A DNA stretch of 64,000 nt. It comes from JALYOC01 sp036675345 (GTDB lineage: Bacteria > Myxococcota > Myxococcia > Myxococcales > Myxococcaceae). The notes under the pieces are model-generated. The model searched no databases. It saw only the letters and a list, made by a program, of their open reading frames with translations, and was not told the origin of the DNA. Location of the stretch: contig JAKFFE010000019.1 of assembly GCA_036675345.1 (NCBI GenBank), positions 62,001 through 126,000 on the forward strand. The letters are read 5' to 3'. The number at the start of each line of letters is the position of its first letter. Positions within the stretch are counted from its first letter, which is position 1. Of the stretch, positions 30,075-38,097 are shown piece after piece. A program made the translations under genes and the position numbers.

Positions 30075-30089
30075 AAAGGGGACAGGCTA
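30075..30089 (-). repeat. 15-bp inverted element, left copy
   Basis: AAAGGGGACAGGCTA, whose exact reverse complement lies at 31207-31221. The two copies bracket the small reading frame and the BtuF-like gene. Short GGGGACAGG-type sequences recur in intergenic DNA of several proteobacteria; here only the pair is seen. Confidence 0.55.
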
Positions 30090-30116
30090 GATTTTCGGGC
30101 GCGCGGATTGCTTGCG

Positions 30117-30251
30117 GTGACCGACACGCGCACTGCCGAGCTGGAGGGCAGTGGCTCCACCGGCGAACCGAGCGGGGTGCCCGTCGATCAGGAGTGCGCC
30201 TACAAGATCACCTGGGTCTCGCTGGACTTCGGGTCCTTCGACGAGGAGTAG
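30117..30251 (+). CDS. Possible 44-aa small protein
   Basis: Short frame from a GTG encoding an acidic peptide with one Cys (ending CAYKITWVSLDFGSFDEE). Third-position GC is high and a 7-bp plus 6-bp stem hairpin begins 9 bases after its stop, which supports a real 3' end. No Shine-Dalgarno or family is recognised. It may equally be the remnant of a larger gene. Listed as a candidate only. Confidence 0.3.
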   Translation: MTDTRTAELEGSGSTGEPSGVPVDQECAYKITWVSLDFGSFDEE

Positions 30252-30260
30252 CGGCATGCA

Positions 30261-30298
30261 GAGCACCGACCCTGGCTGCCTTCCTGCAGCCGGTGCTC
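30261..30298. terminator. Hairpin between small frame and BtuF-like gene
   Basis: Outer stem GAGCACC/GGTGCTC and inner stem GGCTGC/GCAGCC with a 6-base bulge and a CTTCCT loop. It lies 9 bases after the small plus-strand frame and 3 bases after the minus-strand BtuF-like stop, so it could act in both directions; there is no T tract. Confidence 0.6.
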
Positions 30299-30301
30299 CG
30301 C

Positions 30302-31159
30302 TCACCCCAGCCGGCGCAGATCTCCCGGTTCCGCTTTCCCTGTGTGCCGCCCCTCGGCCACCGCGCGGATGATCTCCTGAAGCTGCGCCACCCCGTCGGT
30401 CAGCGACGCCGGTCCGGGCTGGAGGATGATCGTGCTGCGCACCTCGTAGAGCTGGTCGTTGATCACCGCCGGGACCTGGTCCCAGCCCGGGCGTCCGACG
30501 ATCTTCTCCCGCTTCGCCTTTCGCCCGCACCAGCTGGCGATCACCACCTCCGGGCTGCGCCGCGCCACCTCCTCTGGAGCGAAGATCCGTCCTTGAGCGC
30601 CTTGCTGCGAGCGGGTCTCCACGCAGACGTCGATCCCACCGCACAGCTCCACCAGCTCCGAACACCAGCGGATGCCGGAGATCAACGGGTCGTGCCACTC
30701 CTCGAAGAACACCCGTGGACGGCGCGGCAGGGTGCTGGCCTCGAGGGCGATCCGCTCCAGGTTCGCCTCCAGCCGGTCCGCCAGCCGCTCTCCCTCGGCG
30801 GCCAGTCCCACCAGAGCGCCCACCACCCGCACCGTCTGCAGGATCTCCGTCAGCGATCGCTGGTTGAACAGGTAGACCGGCACCCCGCGCTTGCACAGCT
30901 CGCGGCCCAGGTCCGCCTGAAGGTCCGAGAAGCCCAGCACCAGGTCTGGGCGCAGCTCCAGGATCCGGTCGAAGTTGGCATCCAGGAACGAGCTGACCCG
31001 CGGCTTCTTCCGAGCCTCCTTCGGTCGCACGGTGTAGCCGGAGACGCCGACCACCCGGTCACCCGCGCCAAGCGTGTAGAGAATCTCGGTGGTCTCCTCG
31101 GTGAGACAGATCACCCGTTGGGGATAGCGGGGCGCGCCCCGGAGCAGTTCGTGCGGCAT
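30302..31159 (-). CDS. BtuF/FecB-like periplasmic-binding fold protein without signal peptide
   Basis: A 285-residue protein of the helical-backbone binding fold used for cobalamin, heme and siderophore uptake: RVICLTEETTEILYTLGAGDRVVGVSGYT at the start and DLVLGFSDLQ, with the FFEEWHDPLISG segment typical of cobalamin-binding-like members. No signal peptide is visible from the ATG at 31159, so it may be cytoplasmic or its leader was lost. No BtuC/D permease or ATPase is nearby, and no cobalamin riboswitch was recognised. The adjoining gene cluster is a sugar-type transporter and is unrelated in fold. Function as a transport component is doubtful. Confidence 0.75.
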   Translation of the reverse strand: MPHELLRGAPRYPQRVICLTEETTEILYTLGAGDRVVGVSGYTVRPKEARKKPRVSSFLDANFDRILELRPDLVLGFSDLQADLGRELCKRGVPVYLFNQRSLTEILQTVRVVGALVGLAAEGERLADRLEANLERIALEASTLPRRPRVFFEEWHDPLISGIRWCSELVELCGGIDVCVETRSQQGAQGRIFAPEEVARRSPEVVIASWCGRKAKREKIVGRPGWDQVPAVINDQLYEVRSTIILQPGPASLTDGVAQLQEIIRAVAEGRHTGKAEPGDLRRLG

Positions 31160-31206
31160 CCGCGCATCATCACCCGCGGCTGGGACGACGCAGCGTGGCG
31201 AATTTG

Positions 31207-31221
31207 TAGCCTGTCCCCTTT
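31207..31221 (+). repeat. 15-bp inverted element, right copy
   Basis: TAGCCTGTCCCCTTT, the reverse complement of 30075-30089, lying between the BtuF-like start and the end of the permease gene. Flanks are similar for a few bases only. Confidence 0.55.
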
Positions 31222-31235
31222 ATTGAGGCGGCGCT

Positions 31236-32036
31236 TCAGGCCTTCACTGCGCCGGCGGTCAGCCCGGCCACAATCCGCCTCTGAAAGGCCAGGGTGAGCA
31301 GGATCAGCGGGAGGGTCACCAGCACCGAGGCCGCGGCCACCTCCGCGAAGGGTTCCTTCTGGCCGGTGGTGAAGAGGCTGATCGCCACCGGGACTGTCCG
31401 CTGGGACGGGGAGGAGGTCAGGGTCAGCGCGAACAGGAACTCGTTCCAGGCGAACACGAACACCAGGAGCGCGGTGGAGGCAACCCCCGGTCCGGCCAGG
31501 GGGATGAACACGTGCCGCAGGGTCTGCAGCGGAGAACAGCCGTCCATCCGCGCCGCCTGGAACAGCTCGTCCGGCAGCTCGGCGAAGAAGGCGGTCAGCA
31601 GCCACAGGGCCAGCGGGAGGGCGAAGCTGGTGTAGGGCAGCACCAGGCCCGGGGCCAGATCGCGCAGACCCATCGCTCGCAGCGCCAGGAAGATCGGACT
31701 CACGGTGGCCACCGGAGGAAGCATCGACACCGCCAGGGTGGCGGCCAGGATCGGGGCCCGACCGGGGATCCTCAGCTTGGCCAGGGCGAACGCGGCCATC
31801 CCGCCCAGCCCCACGCTGGCCACGGTGGTCAGCGTCGCCACCAGCAGGCTGTTCCACAGCGCCCGCAGGAAGTTCGGGTCGGCCAGCACGGTGAGGTACG
31901 CCTCCACCGTGGGCCGGTCGGGAAAGCGGCTGCCCAGATCCGACTCCGGGTCCACCGAGACCAGGGCCTGGATCACCAGCGGCCCCACGCAGAACACCAC
32001 CGCCGCCAGCGCCAGCAGTGAACGGACCCAGCTCAT
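31236..32036 (-). CDS. Sugar ABC transporter permease (MalG-type)
   Basis: A 266-residue inner-membrane permease with six predicted hydrophobic segments and the ABC-contact EAA loop (FFAELPDELFQAARMDGCSPLQTLRHVFIPLAGPG). Belongs to the MalG/AraQ group. Its ATG overlaps the stop of the MalF-type gene by four bases (ATGA), so both are coupled. Runs with the binding lipoprotein as one minus-strand operon. No ATPase gene is present here; a shared ATPase elsewhere is expected. The sugar is unknown. Confidence 0.93.
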   Translation of the reverse strand: MSWVRSLLALAAVVFCVGPLVIQALVSVDPESDLGSRFPDRPTVEAYLTVLADPNFLRALWNSLLVATLTTVASVGLGGMAAFALAKLRIPGRAPILAATLAVSMLPPVATVSPIFLALRAMGLRDLAPGLVLPYTSFALPLALWLLTAFFAELPDELFQAARMDGCSPLQTLRHVFIPLAGPGVASTALLVFVFAWNEFLFALTLTSSPSQRTVPVAISLFTTGQKEPFAEVAAASVLVTLPLILLTLAFQRRIVAGLTAGAVKA

Positions 32037-32884
32037 CGCCGCCTCCGGTTCATCAGCCCCGCCCCCAGCGCGGTGAGCAGCGCCGCGCAGATGAAGGTCG
32101 CGATCGCCAGGGTGGAGCCGTAGCCGAAGTCCCCCGCCCGCATCAGCGTCTTGTAGGTGTAGATGGACAGGGTCTCGGTGGTGTTCGCCGGCCCGCCCTC
32201 GGTGAGCACGTAGATCGCGTCGAACACCCGGAACGCATCCAGGGCCCGCATCAGCGCCGTCACCCCCAGCACCGGGGCCAGCATCGGCAGGGTGATGGAG
32301 CGGAAGATCCGCAGGGCGGAGGCCCCGTCCAATCGGGCCGCCTGGTACACGTCCTCGGAGATCCCCTGCAGCCCGGCCAGCAGCAGCAGCGCCACGAAGG
32401 GGGAGGTCTTCCACACGTCCACGGTGATCGCCGCGTGCATCGCCTGGGTGGGCGAGCCCAACCAGTTGGCGCCCTCCGGCACCAGCCAGCCCAACTCAGG
32501 ATGGAACAACCAGGCCCACAGCTTGGCGGAGACCACGGTGGGGATCGCCCACGGAACCAACACCGCCGCCCGCAGCAGCCCCTGTCCCCGGAAGGGCTGG
32601 TTCATCAACATCGCCAGCCCCAGCCCGATCACCACCTCCAGACACAGCGCCACCGCGGTGAAGTAGACGGTGTTCCCCAGCGCGCTCCAGAACCGCGCGT
32701 CGGTGAGGAGGAACGCGTACTGGTCCACCCCCACGAACTTCCGCTCGTCGAACACCAGGATGAACCGGTGCAGGCTCAGCCACAGCGAGGTCAGCAACGG
32801 GTAGATCAGCACGAAGGCCAACGCGCCCAGGGCGGGCACCATCAGCCCCCAGCGCTGGAGCCGCTCGCTCGTGGCCCCGGTCAT
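32033..32884 (-). CDS. Sugar ABC transporter permease (MalF-type)
   Basis: A 283-residue permease partner of the MalG-type gene, with six hydrophobic segments and the EAA loop (LQGISEDVYQAARLDGASALRIFRSITLPML). Start at ATG 32884, whose bases overlap a TGA that ends the outermost duplicated copy of the upstream binding-protein tail (see repeat). Earlier in-frame codons only translate that repeat. Forms the heterodimeric channel of the transporter. Confidence 0.93.
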   Translation of the reverse strand: MTGATSERLQRWGLMVPALGALAFVLIYPLLTSLWLSLHRFILVFDERKFVGVDQYAFLLTDARFWSALGNTVYFTAVALCLEVVIGLGLAMLMNQPFRGQGLLRAAVLVPWAIPTVVSAKLWAWLFHPELGWLVPEGANWLGSPTQAMHAAITVDVWKTSPFVALLLLAGLQGISEDVYQAARLDGASALRIFRSITLPMLAPVLGVTALMRALDAFRVFDAIYVLTEGGPANTTETLSIYTYKTLMRAGDFGYGSTLAIATFICAALLTALGAGLMNRRRR

Positions 32885-33098
32885 CGCCGGACTCCGCTGA
32901 GATCCGATCCAGCGGTCGCTGCAGCCGCGGCAACGCCCTCGCAGGAGGAGACCCTCATGGCGCCTCCCCGGCGATCCGGTCCCGCTGTTTCTGCCGCCGC
33001 TCCAACCCGTTCCCCGGAGGAGACCCTCACGGCGCCTCCCCCGCGATCCGGTCCAGCTGCTTCTGCAGCCGCTCCAGCGCCCTCGCCGGTGGATCAAC
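32881..33098 (-). repeat. Three tandem copies of the binding-protein gene 3' end
   Basis: Read on the minus strand, the live copy encodes RLQKQLDRIAGEAP-stop (stop at 33027-33029), a second copy encodes RRQKQRDRIAGEAP-stop (stop at 32955-32957), and a third encodes RLQRPLDRISAESG and runs into TGA at 32881-32883. Spacings are 72 and 74 bp. The third TGA overlaps the permease ATG (ATGA), the coupling expected in an intact operon. Confidence 0.85.
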
Positions 33099-34265
33099 CC
33101 CCACGATCGCCGCCGAGAACTCGCTCTGGATCGCGTCCGACATCAGCCCGTAATAGGGAGTGACCGGACGGGGGCGGGCCCGCTCGAAGATCGGCTGCAG
33201 CGCGGAGATGAACGGCGCCACCTCCGGGTGCTGGTAGACGCTGCGCCGGGGTGGATTGCGCCCGTAGGCCAGCGCCAGCCGAAGCATCGCCGCCTCGGAG
33301 GTCAGCTGCCGCACCAAGGCCATCGCCCGCTCCATCCGTTGCGGCGGAAGGTGCGCGTTGACCGCCAGTTGCCAGCCGCCCAGCGTCCCCCACCCCGCCT
33401 CTCCGGAGAGGGTGGGCAGCGGGGCGAACGCCACCTTCCCGCGGATCGGCGAACCCTCCTTCTGCGCCTCGTCCCAGGCATAGGGCCAGTTGCGCATCAT
33501 CACCGCCCGCCCGGACTGGAACAGCCTCCGCGCGTCCTCCTCCGCGGCGGAGGTCACCGAGGCGGGAGAGATCCCATCCGCGATCAGCCCCCGCAGGTAG
33601 TCCAGCCCCGCCCTCCCCGCCTCGGTGTCCAGCTCCACCTGGGCCCCCGCACTGACCGGAGCGCCGTGGCCCCACATCGCCTCGAAGACGTTGCAGACCA
33701 TCCCCTCGTACTGCCGACCCTGCCAGGTGTAGCCGGCCAGGGAGGGATCCTTGGCCCGGGCCTCCTGGGCGAACCGACGCAGCTCCTCGTAGGTGCGCGG
33801 GGCCCGGGGCACCAGGTCGGTGCGGTAGTAGAGCAACCCCACGTCGATGTACCAGGGCACCGCGTACACCCTCCCCTCCACCGTGACCGCGCGGGCCGCC
33901 CCCTCCAGGAACTCCGCCTCCAGCCGTTGGGGAGGAAAGGCCGAGGTGAGGTCCGCGATCCACCCCGCCTTGGCGAACTCCGAGACCCACACCGTGTCGA
34001 TCACGAAGACGTCGAACGCGGTGGAGCCACCCTCCAGCGCGGTGAGGAAGTACTGGTGCGCCACATCGGAGGAGTTGGGGATCAGCTGCAGCTCCAGCTT
34101 CACCTCCGGATGGGCCGCCGCGTATCCGTCGATCAGCTCCTGCAGCGGGCGCGGGTCCGCCCCCAGGGGCTGGTAGACGAACACCAGCCGGTCTCCTCCC
34201 CCCTCCACCGAGGAGCGGGAGCACGCCGCCAGCAGCAGCACCACGGAGAAGGCGGCCAAGCGCAT
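33027..34265 (-). CDS. Sugar ABC transporter substrate-binding lipoprotein
   Basis: A 412-residue family-1 extracellular solute-binding protein. Lipoprotein leader MRLAAFSVVLLLAAC (lipobox LLAAC), then VFVYQPLGADPRPLQELIDGYAA and FDVFVIDTVWVSEFAKAGWI, with the C-lobe motif AVPWYIDVGLLYYRTDL. It delivers a carbohydrate to the two permeases. The stop codon sits in a tandemly repeated tail; the protein would have ended about 145 bases further on before the duplication. ATG at 34265; the frame is open upstream but codes nothing recognisable. Confidence 0.92.
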   Translation of the reverse strand: MRLAAFSVVLLLAACSRSSVEGGGDRLVFVYQPLGADPRPLQELIDGYAAAHPEVKLELQLIPNSSDVAHQYFLTALEGGSTAFDVFVIDTVWVSEFAKAGWIADLTSAFPPQRLEAEFLEGAARAVTVEGRVYAVPWYIDVGLLYYRTDLVPRAPRTYEELRRFAQEARAKDPSLAGYTWQGRQYEGMVCNVFEAMWGHGAPVSAGAQVELDTEAGRAGLDYLRGLIADGISPASVTSAAEEDARRLFQSGRAVMMRNWPYAWDEAQKEGSPIRGKVAFAPLPTLSGEAGWGTLGGWQLAVNAHLPPQRMERAMALVRQLTSEAAMLRLALAYGRNPPRRSVYQHPEVAPFISALQPIFERARPRPVTPYYGLMSDAIQSEFSAAIVGVDPPARALERLQKQLDRIAGEAP

Positions 34266-34447
34266 CCGGCGATGACGCCCTGCGCTGGAGGGGGACGCAA
34301 CCGGGCCGTGATCCGAACGCCGACCCGAGGACATCCGGGCTGTTCGAGTAACGCACCGCTCGTCGGCTCGACCGGAGCTTCGAAGGACGACCGCGCAAGG
34401 TACGCAGGTACCAGGCAGCGGCGGCAAAGCGTGCGCAGTCTGGAAGC

Positions 34448-35170
34448 ATGCGAAGGACTCTCATGACCGCGGGGCTGCTGACGGCCGCCTACGGGCTGTG
34501 GGTGCGTCCGAGGATGTTGAACACCTGCGCCACCCGCGAGGAGATCGAGGGCCCGTTCCCGGGAGCGGACATCGTCCCCGAAGGAAAGCGGACCCCGACG
34601 ATGGCGATCACCGTCGAGGCCCCGCCCTCCCGGGTATGGCCGTGGCTGGTGCAGATGGGCTGCGACCGGGCCGGTTGGTACAGCTGGGATCGCCTGGACA
34701 ACGCCGGTCGTCCCAGCGCCACCCGGCTCCACCCGGAGTGGCAGTCACTCCAGGTGGGGCAACGGATCGCCGCCGACCCCTCGGGCGCACACTGGTTCGA
34801 GGTGGCGGCGCTGGAGCCGGAGCGCTTCCTGGGACTGCGCGCCACCTTCACCCTCCTGGGTCGCCCCTATCCAGCCTCCGGGCCCCGCCCTCCACGGTTC
34901 GTGGACTCCCTGTGGGCGTTCCAGCTCAAGCCGCTTCCCCAGGAACGCACCCGGCTGGTGGTCAGCGGCTACTCCGCCCAGCGCCCCTGGCTGCTGACCA
35001 CCCTCAACGGTCTGCTGTTCTGGGAGCCCGCGCACTGGATCATGCAGACCCGCCAGTTCCGGAACCTCCAGTCGCGGGCGGAGGGCAGTGCCTCCCCGCG
35101 CGGGATCGGGTTGACCCAGTGGATGGCGCCGCACCCCAGCGGGTTCCAGCCGCACCACCGGGCCCCCTGA
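34448..35170 (+). CDS. SRPBCC (START/Bet v1-like) superfamily protein
   Basis: A 240-residue protein resembling the polyketide-cyclase/SRPBCC fold: TMAITVEAPPSRVWPWLVQMGCDRAGWYSWDRLDN, HWFEVAALEPERFLGLRA and RLVVSGYSAQRPWLL, the usual strand-helix-strand pattern of ligand-binding cavity proteins. A hydrophobic N-terminal stretch (TLMTAGLLTAAYGLWV) may be a membrane anchor. The ligand is unknown. Divergent from the ABC operon across 182 bases, which hold no recognised motif; next gene begins 40 bases on. Confidence 0.75.
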   Translation: MRRTLMTAGLLTAAYGLWVRPRMLNTCATREEIEGPFPGADIVPEGKRTPTMAITVEAPPSRVWPWLVQMGCDRAGWYSWDRLDNAGRPSATRLHPEWQSLQVGQRIAADPSGAHWFEVAALEPERFLGLRATFTLLGRPYPASGPRPPRFVDSLWAFQLKPLPQERTRLVVSGYSAQRPWLLTTLNGLLFWEPAHWIMQTRQFRNLQSRAEGSASPRGIGLTQWMAPHPSGFQPHHRAP

Positions 35171-35210
35171 TGGCACGCCCGATGCTCCGATTCGCCTCCG
35201 GAGGTGCGCG

Positions 35211-35516
35211 ATGAAGCCTCGTTCCGGCTGGACCCTGGCGCTGCTGATTTTCGGATTGCTCCTGCTGGCCTGCGCGCCGGGGATCAACGAACAGATGAAC
35301 CGTCCCGACGCCGCCGGCGTGGTGGCCGGCTTCTGGCTGGGCCTGTGGCACGGGCTGATCGCCCCGGTGACCTTCGTGATCTCCCTCTTCTCCTCCGCGG
35401 TGGAGCCGTACGAGGTCCACAACAATGGCGGCTGGTACAACTTCGGCTTCCTGTTCGGGCTGAGCATCACCTTCGGCGGCGGCGGCGCCGGAGGTGCGTC
35501 CCGCTCGCGGAGGTGA
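35211..35516 (+). CDS. Small membrane/lipoprotein, hypothetical
   Basis: A 101-residue protein: hydrophobic leader ending LLLLACAPG (lipobox LLAC), a second membrane segment (VVAGFWLGLWHGLIAPVTFVISLF), then VEPYEVHNNGGWYNFGFLFGLSITFGGGG. This pattern occurs in small proteins annotated only as hypothetical. GGAGG with a 6-base spacer precedes the ATG, so the start is well supported. Function unknown. Confidence 0.75.
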   Translation: MKPRSGWTLALLIFGLLLLACAPGINEQMNRPDAAGVVAGFWLGLWHGLIAPVTFVISLFSSAVEPYEVHNNGGWYNFGFLFGLSITFGGGGAGGASRSRR

Positions 35517-35575
35517 ACAGCCCGCGGGTCGTGCAAAAACATTGGCAGCCGCGAAGACCTTGCGCCTGCTGTTAC

Positions 35576-35607
35576 GCAGCCTCCCTGCAAGGCAAGGGAG
35601 GTTCTGC
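35576..35607 (+). promoter_or_regulatory. Hairpin enclosing the Shine-Dalgarno of the next gene
   Basis: CCTCCCT (35580-35586) pairs perfectly with AGGGAGG (35595-35601), the ribosome binding site of the gene at 35609, extended by GCAG/CTGC after a TT bulge: 11 base pairs with an 8-base loop. It would hide the ribosome binding site when folded. Confidence 0.6.
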
Positions 35608-35608
35608 G

Positions 35609-36277
35609 ATGACGAAGCCCGGTTGGGGATCAAGAGGCGCGGTGTACGCGGCGCTGCTCACGTTGGCGGCCTCCGCGGGAGCCACGCCTCCCTCGGACGC
35701 GCGCGGCCCGCTCCAGCTGCGGCTGGAGTACAGCAAGGACACCGGCACCTCGCTGGCGCAGGGAGCATTGCACCTCAAGGATCCGCTCCAGCTGGTGGTC
35801 CGCTTCCAGGTGCCCGCGCAGGGCCCGTGGGGCCGGGTGTGGCTGATCCTCTCCCCGCTCGGCGGCACCCTCCAGGTGGAGGGCCAGGGCCAGAAGCACC
35901 CGAACGACTCCGGGATCCCGCCCCGCAGCTGGGGCGTGGAGCTGGACCTCTCCTCGCTGCAGCCGGGGACCGAGTTCACCTTGCCCCTGATCTTCACTCC
36001 CACCGCCGAGGCGGGTGCGGGGGTGGTCGCCTCCTTGCGACCGGTGGGAGGCGGGCATCCCGAGACCGCCGCCAAGGTGCTGGGGCTCAACGCGGAGAAG
36101 GTGTTGGTGCGCTCCAGCGTCTTCGAGCTCAACCAGGCTGCGTACGCCGCGCTGATGTCCGATCCGGCGCTGCGCCAGAAGCAGCTGGCCACCCCCCAGG
36201 TCCATCCCTTCAACCCGGACGACTTCCCCTCCGAGCCGAGCCCCGAAGTGAACCTGTGGAAGGGAGGGGAGCCATGA
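35609..36277 (+). CDS. Exported beta-rich protein, hypothetical
   Basis: A 222-residue protein with a signal peptide (GAVYAALLTLAASAGATPPS) and a beta-sandwich-like body (LQLRLEYSKDTGTSLAQGALHLKD, RVWLILSPLGGTLQVEGQGQ, TEFTLPLIFTPTAEAG). Not recognised as a family. ATG has GGGAGG 7 bases upstream, and that site is inside the hairpin described. The stop overlaps the next start (ATGA), so it is coupled to the metalloprotease-like lipoprotein and may be its partner, inhibitor or substrate (inference). Confidence 0.75.
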   Translation: MTKPGWGSRGAVYAALLTLAASAGATPPSDARGPLQLRLEYSKDTGTSLAQGALHLKDPLQLVVRFQVPAQGPWGRVWLILSPLGGTLQVEGQGQKHPNDSGIPPRSWGVELDLSSLQPGTEFTLPLIFTPTAEAGAGVVASLRPVGGGHPETAAKVLGLNAEKVLVRSSVFELNQAAYAALMSDPALRQKQLATPQVHPFNPDDFPSEPSPEVNLWKGGEP

Positions 36278-38097
36278 ACCGCGTGCTGCTGTTGGCGTTC
36301 ACCACCCTGCTCACCGTCGCCTGCGGGCCCAACCCGATCCAGGTGGTGGGAAGGCTCTCCTTCCAGGAGGACTGGGGCTGCACCAGCGCGGTCTTCAGCC
36401 AGGCGGTGAGCTGGGCGGACTGCCACGCCTTCAAGCGGCGGTTCCGCGCGTCGGACGGCACCCCGATCACCACCAACGACTGGGTCCAAGGAGGGCTGCG
36501 GCCGCTGCCGGCCACGGTGGAGCTGCACTACCTGACCGCGGCGGAGGGAGGGATCGGCCTTCGCACCTGTGGCTCCGGGCGCTGGCAGGCGGATCTCAAC
36601 GGGGTGTTCAACATCACCCTCCAAGGCTGCGGAGAGGGGACGGTGGGGACGATCATCGGCCGCGTCTATCTGCAGTCCTGGTTCCTGGCGCGAAACGGAA
36701 ACGCCTACTTCCGCTCGGTGTGGAAGCAGGAGGAGAGCTTCTCATTGCTGGAGGACCTCCCCGGCTTCGAGGTGTCCGAGGAGCACGTCTTCACCCGGGA
36801 CGGCGTCCGCTACGCGATGCCGGTGCTCTCCTTCCGGGTGCCAATCACCGAGCCCGCCTCCTCCCGCGACGAGCCCGGTCGGCTCAACGTCGGCAACCAG
36901 GTGTTCCTCACCGATCCCGACTCGGATCCCTTCCTCTATGTGCGCCAGGTGCTCTCCGCCTTCACCACCACCGTCTCGCTGAACCAGCGCAGCTACGAGG
37001 ATCTGGGAAGCCCGGCCACCTACGTGAACCAGATGTTCCCGCTGGACCGGACCGTCTCTCCCGACCGCCAGTACATGATCTGGTTCACCGACACCTGGGC
37101 CCGGGCCTCCCATGGCTACATGAGCCTGTTCCATCCGGACGTGGCCAGCTTCGGCGCCGACGCGGACGGCGACGGTCGGGCGGACACCTCCTCCGGAGCC
37201 GCCCGACTGCTCAGCCACACCGACGTGCTGTCCCACGAGTTCGGGCACAGCCTCCACGCGGGGTTGGCCCGCGCCAGCTTCAACAGCGACTACGGCTTCG
37301 CCAATCCGATGCGCCAGCCGGACGGCACCGACTACGACTGGGGCCACGGGGGCGGGCAGTTCCAGGAGATGGGAGTGGCCTTCACCGAGGGCCTGGCCAG
37401 CGGGATGGGCCAGTACCTGGTCAATCGCTGCGCCAGCTTCCAGTCCGAGTTCCGTCCCACCACCCCGGTGCTGCCCTTCTCCCTCAACATGTGGAACCCG
37501 CTACCGGCCTGCGACCTCAACGACGGGAACGCCTGCTCCTCCCACCATGTCCGCTACGCCCTGGAGAGCCGGGGGGTGATGGATGGCTCGGGAGAGTACG
37601 CGGCCCGCTCGGCGCGGCTCTCGGCGCTCTCCGCCACCGACGCCCCGGGACAGGGGCGGGTCACCTCCAGCAACGAGATGCGGGTCGCGGAGTTCGCCTG
37701 CGATCTGCTGGACAGCGACAGCGACGTCTCCCAGGCCACCGGCCGGGTGGAAGGCGTGCGCTACCTCTCCGACTTCACCTACCAGGTCGGCCAGTACCTG
37801 GACGGGAGCACCGAGGCCGTCGGGGTCTCCACCTATCCGTCGGCGCCTCCCACCCCGGAGGCGGTGACGGTCACCTTCCCGGCGTTGGTCGACGCGATGG
37901 GGAACTTCTGCCCCGACGGCTGTCCCCTCCCGGCGGGGAGCGCCTGGGGCGCGGACTACAACCAGCAGCGGCTGCGGGCCACCGGAGGCAAACTCTCCCC
38001 GCAGACCTTCGGGCTCTATCTGGAGGGACGCGGCGCGCTGACCCGCGAGCAGCTGCTCAACCTGCTGCGGACCAACTTCATGGAGTCCAACCTCTAG
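36274..38097 (+). CDS. Lipoprotein with HExxH metallopeptidase-like motif
   Basis: A 607-residue lipoprotein (leader MNRVLLLAFTTLLTVAC). Central region holds LSHEFGHSLHAG (HEFGH at residues 321-325), the zinc-binding signature, followed by candidate third ligands E365 and E372 in QEMGVAFTEGLAS, the order expected of gluzincin-type peptidases. N-terminal part is beta-rich and Cys-containing; C-terminal part includes SSNEMRVAEFACDLLDSDSDV. Family not named with certainty. Coupled to the preceding gene by a 4-base overlap. Its TAG interlocks with the stop of the convergent gene (CTAG). Confidence 0.75.
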   Translation: MNRVLLLAFTTLLTVACGPNPIQVVGRLSFQEDWGCTSAVFSQAVSWADCHAFKRRFRASDGTPITTNDWVQGGLRPLPATVELHYLTAAEGGIGLRTCGSGRWQADLNGVFNITLQGCGEGTVGTIIGRVYLQSWFLARNGNAYFRSVWKQEESFSLLEDLPGFEVSEEHVFTRDGVRYAMPVLSFRVPITEPASSRDEPGRLNVGNQVFLTDPDSDPFLYVRQVLSAFTTTVSLNQRSYEDLGSPATYVNQMFPLDRTVSPDRQYMIWFTDTWARASHGYMSLFHPDVASFGADADGDGRADTSSGAARLLSHTDVLSHEFGHSLHAGLARASFNSDYGFANPMRQPDGTDYDWGHGGGQFQEMGVAFTEGLASGMGQYLVNRCASFQSEFRPTTPVLPFSLNMWNPLPACDLNDGNACSSHHVRYALESRGVMDGSGEYAARSARLSALSATDAPGQGRVTSSNEMRVAEFACDLLDSDSDVSQATGRVEGVRYLSDFTYQVGQYLDGSTEAVGVSTYPSAPPTPEAVTVTFPALVDAMGNFCPDGCPLPAGSAWGADYNQQRLRATGGKLSPQTFGLYLEGRGALTREQLLNLLRTNFMESNL

